The position numbers and the translations under genes were made by a program. The notes below the pieces were generated by a model that did not search any database, was not told the DNA's origin, and saw nothing but the letters and a program-made list of their open reading frames with translations. From Datisca glomerata (Eukaryota; Streptophyta; Magnoliopsida; Cucurbitales; Datiscaceae), in assembly GCA_003255025.1 (NCBI GenBank), contig QANY01006190.1:186001-250000 (forward strand): 64,000 bases of DNA, read 5' to 3'. Positions 60,759 through 64,000 of this stretch are shown here, piece after piece. The number at the start of each line of letters is the position of its first letter. The first letter of the stretch is position 1.

Positions 60759-62936
60759 CTATAATGGTGTAATGTTCACTAAATGCCCATGTTTTCTCTC
60801 AATTTTATCTTTTTGTTTGTGAACGAGGACATGAGTGTCTAAACTTAATACCTTGAGATTCGAGATATTTGTCAAAGGTTCTGAATTCCCCTCCCCAATA
60901 TGACTGGACAGTTTTGATAGTTCATTCAAGTTGCTTTCAAAAACAATAAAGGTATTGAGTGTTTCAGATTTTAGCTTTAATGGATACACACAAGATAATC
61001 TCTATACATCAAGAAAGCATGCGTAGAACCTACATCCCTCTTTAGAAGCAATTGGTGCGTGCCCCCGTAAATCTGTATGCATAATTTCTAGCGGCTTAAT
61101 TGTTATAAACTGAGAATTTAGAAAGGGTAGGGTATGATTCTTTCCTTTTTGATAGGCATAACAGAAAACTGGGGACTTTTTTGAATATGGGTTACTTGAG
61201 TCAAACACTTTATATATAATAGTGAATATGGGATGTCCTAAATGTTTATGCCATATATCAACTTCATTTATCACGTTAGCAGTTAATACACTCATTTTCT
61301 GCTTATCTTGTGGAACCTTGTTAACATGCCGATAAGGAAATAGAGAATTTTTACTAGCATTGTATATATTTGAACCAAAAACATGATTTTGTTTCTTGCA
61401 TCAGAATTACAAAATGAAGAAATATTGCAGGACAACATATGTCTTGTAGAATCAATAACAAAAAAACTAGAGAAGTTACAGTTTTTTGAATCTAGACTAT
61501 AGGGAACTTATTTCATTTATTGCAGCAGGATATATGACAGACTCTAGTGTGATGTTCAGGATTTCTTGGAATGCAACATATAAACACGCTTGATTTTTTA
61601 GCTTCTGAAAAAGTCAGTAGGTAATGACCATCTCTTAGGATCCCTTACAAGAGTATATTCACATTTCCTTGTCATTCACATAACAAGAATCAACATGAGA
61701 CTCAGTAAAGATATTATTATCTCGTGTCAACTTTGAAATGCTAACTAAATTCTTTTTAATTTCAAGGACTCTTAATAGGAAAATCAATTTTAAAGACTGA
61801 TTTGTGTAAGGTTTTATAGGTAGAAAAGATGAACGTATATGTGTAGTTAACAAGGTCTTACTATTTCCCATTGCTAGCCTTTCTCCTCCATCATACTCAT
61901 GTGTCATGTTCAGGTTGCTTAGATCTGCTCTGAGATGATTGGTGGTTGCACTGTCAGCATACTAGGCCATGTCATACAATGAATTATGTGAGGCAATGTA
62001 GGAAGAAGGTGAGGCAAAAGTATGGTACTGTTGTAAAAGAATTTCCACCATTTTGAGAGTAGGGAGAAGATCCTCCCCCATAAGAAGAACTCCCTCCATT
62101 TTGAGAAAGACATGAATGTCTTCCTCCTTGAAAGTTTTTTTCACACCTGTAATGGCAGATATTTACAGCATGACCTTGTTTTCCACATACTTGACATGTC
62201 AATCTATGAATGTCACGACCACCACCTCCTATTCTTGCATGAAAACCTCATCTGTTTGCATGATTCTGAAATGGCAGGCCTCTGCCAGAATTCTTATTAA
62301 AATTCTAAAAATTGTTCTGATATTGACCACCTCCACATCCATCTTTCTTGAATCCAGTATTCGAGTTGCTAGTCACGATGTTTGCACTCATTTTGATCGT
62401 ACTTTCATGTTCTGTCATTTTATTTTTTAGTCTGCTCCATATCAAGATTTTCACTTCTGATGTATTGTTCACCACTATAGAGTTAAACTCTGCTCCTAAT
62501 CTATTCATAACATAGAGAATTAGTTCTTGTTCTCATACTGGTTGACCTGGAACATATAAGCTATATGTTATCCTTTTGATTTTCTCATAGTACTCAACTG
62601 ACATATTCATTTTCTTGCAGGTTTGTGAGGAGTTTCTTTGTTGCATCATCCTTGCACCTAACTAGATTGCAAAATTTCTCTTCAATGAATTCCAAACTTC
62701 TGATGAAGTGTTTGTACTGTGTCACAGTCCCAAGGCTCCCTCAGTGTGGTTCTCAACAAACTAAGAAACAGTTGATCCTTCCTAATCCAGCTCCATATTT
62801 TGGATTGTTTTCACCATTTGCAAGCGTCTTATTAGGTTTTCCTTCTGTACCAAAGACTATACCATCTACTCCATGTCCAACGATGGTTGGAATGACTTGT
62901 GACTTCCAGATGACATAGTTACTCATGTCTAATTTG
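60759..62936 (-). pseudogene. Second Copia element, 5' half only (gag to integrase)
   Basis: Reading from 62936: gag start MSNYVIWKSQVIPTIVGHG, a broken gag body, then an intact CCHC knuckle CQVCGKQGHAVNIC (about 62199-62160) followed by a Gly/Ser-rich stretch. The protease region is at about 61955 with YADSATTNH, where the usual D-S-G is D-S-A. The GAG-pre-integrase motif DIWHKHLGHP is at about 61260, integrase begins with HTDLRGHAP (about 61060), and a last piece with ERKHGHLV is near 60790. RT, RNase H and both LTRs are absent. Stops and frameshifts occur throughout gag. It differs clearly from the Copia copy at the window start. Confidence 0.78.
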
Positions 62937-63229
62937 CTATATTTGTTCTGGCTATATATATATATCTAAACTACATACATGAGTGTAATTTATCATATTT
63001 GCTTTGTATTCACTTATAAATAACTAATCAAACCCACATGTCTTGCACACATGCTTGGAATAATATTTTAAGAATACAATTTAAATTTACAAATTAAAAT
63101 TATTATATAGCATAATATCAAATAAAATATATTTGAAGATAATTATAATTAATGTTTAACAATCAATAAATCAAGAATCTCAAATATTAATAAATTGTTC
63201 AAATGAAATTTTATACTTCAATAAATCTT

Positions 63230-64000
63230 CACTACTACAAAAATGATTTTTTACGACGGTAAATCACAATCATCTATTATTATTGATAGGGATTCGGTAA
63301 ATCACCATCTTCTATTACTATATCGTCTATGTGAGTATTGTTTAATGTTTTGTGACATTTCACGTAGGTTAAAAACCATCATAAAATTACATCTGTACAA
63401 CGAGAGTATTTTCACAAACATCGTAACATGATAATTCTACCACGACACTTATGGAGACCATTGTTGTTACATTTTTGTATACCATCATAAATAATAAAAC
63501 TGTTGACGACAACAGTAATAAGTAACTTCGTGAGAAGTGCATGACCATGGCGTATTATTTTGAATCTTACGACGCTTTTGATAACCGCCATCATAAAGAT
63601 GACTTTTACAATTGTAATTCATTGACCTTATTACAACGTTACTTTTATTTACCATCGTCAATATTCGAATTCTACTACGACGTCTGTTTTGATGCCTTTG
63701 TGTTAGATTATCCTTTTTACTTCAGTTATTACATCTACCGTCGCGAGTACTCCTTTCAATTTTTTTAATTCCACCCTAAAACTTCGCGTCAACCATTAGG
63801 TCTGAAAATATCAAATTAATAAAAACAGATATCAAACATTAAACACTCATGATTTATATATTATATTCTAACAAAACAGATAAAAATCACTACAAAGAAA
63901 TTTCTTCCATTACTTTTTCTATACAATTAATTTTGCTTTTTCTATACAATTAATTTGACAAAAGAAACACACCACACTATCAAAGAACCACATCATATTC
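63230..64000 (+). mobile_element. Terminal part of a probable CACTA (En/Spm) transposon, runs off the window
   Basis: The sequence CACTACTACAAAAATGATTT at 63230 matches the usual plant CACTA end, with a possible 3-bp flank CTT (63227-63229). The following several hundred bases contain repeated ACGACGG, CCATCATAAA and GTCGT-type blocks in both orientations, as in subterminal repeat regions. No transposase domain is visible before the window ends. Confidence 0.6.

Overview
This is nuclear DNA from a flowering plant, most likely a eudicot. It is AT-rich and gene-poor. It holds three intron-style housekeeping genes that all read on the minus strand, and most of the rest is decayed transposable elements of typical plant lineages: Copia, Tat-type Gypsy, a Mutator-like element with a Ulp1 gene, PIF/Harbinger MITEs, a CACTA end and a caulimovirid remnant. 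I cannot name the species.

Layout. 1-5373: broken Copia retrotransposon with its 3' LTR. 8667-17401 (-): complete 14-exon RFT1 gene; the spliced reading frame is open for 528 codons. 17402-21475: AT-rich DNA, then a run of tandem arrays with 55, 76, 40 and 43 bp units. 21541-23530: frameshifted piece of an endogenous caulimovirid polyprotein. 26528-29452 (-): complete 9-exon gene for RNA polymerase III subunit RPC4, 321 codons. 35327-37774 (-): single-exon splicing factor 1 (branchpoint-bridging protein), 815 codons.

37903-48731: a 10.8 kb Mutator-like element of the Kaonashi (Ulp1-carrying) type. It has recognisable terminal inverted repeats and an exact 9-bp target duplication (TTTCCTGTA), and it sits 128 bp upstream of the SF1 start codon. 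It carries a decayed MuDR-type transposase (+) and a convergent DUF1985/Ulp1 protease gene (-). It also has a near-perfect 314-bp inverted duplication over the transposase start, two nested smaller insertions with their own 9-bp duplications, and clusters of a short palindromic CTACACGATG/CATCGTGTAG repeat that occupy its noncoding gaps and introns.

50190 to about 55560: decayed Tat-lineage Gypsy element with a 70-bp tandem array and a 3' LTR. 55560-60760: AT-rich DNA with microsatellites, MITEs and a short organellar LSU-rRNA fragment, probably mitochondrial. 60759-62936 (-): 5' half of a second Copia element. From 63230: the end of a probable CACTA transposon that runs out of the window.

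The three host genes have unrelated jobs: N-glycan precursor assembly, Pol III transcription and splicing. They are neighbours, not an operon. The most distinctive locus is the Mutator-like element, for its intronic palindromic repeats, its hairpin over its own transposase start, and its position in the SF1 leader or promoter.
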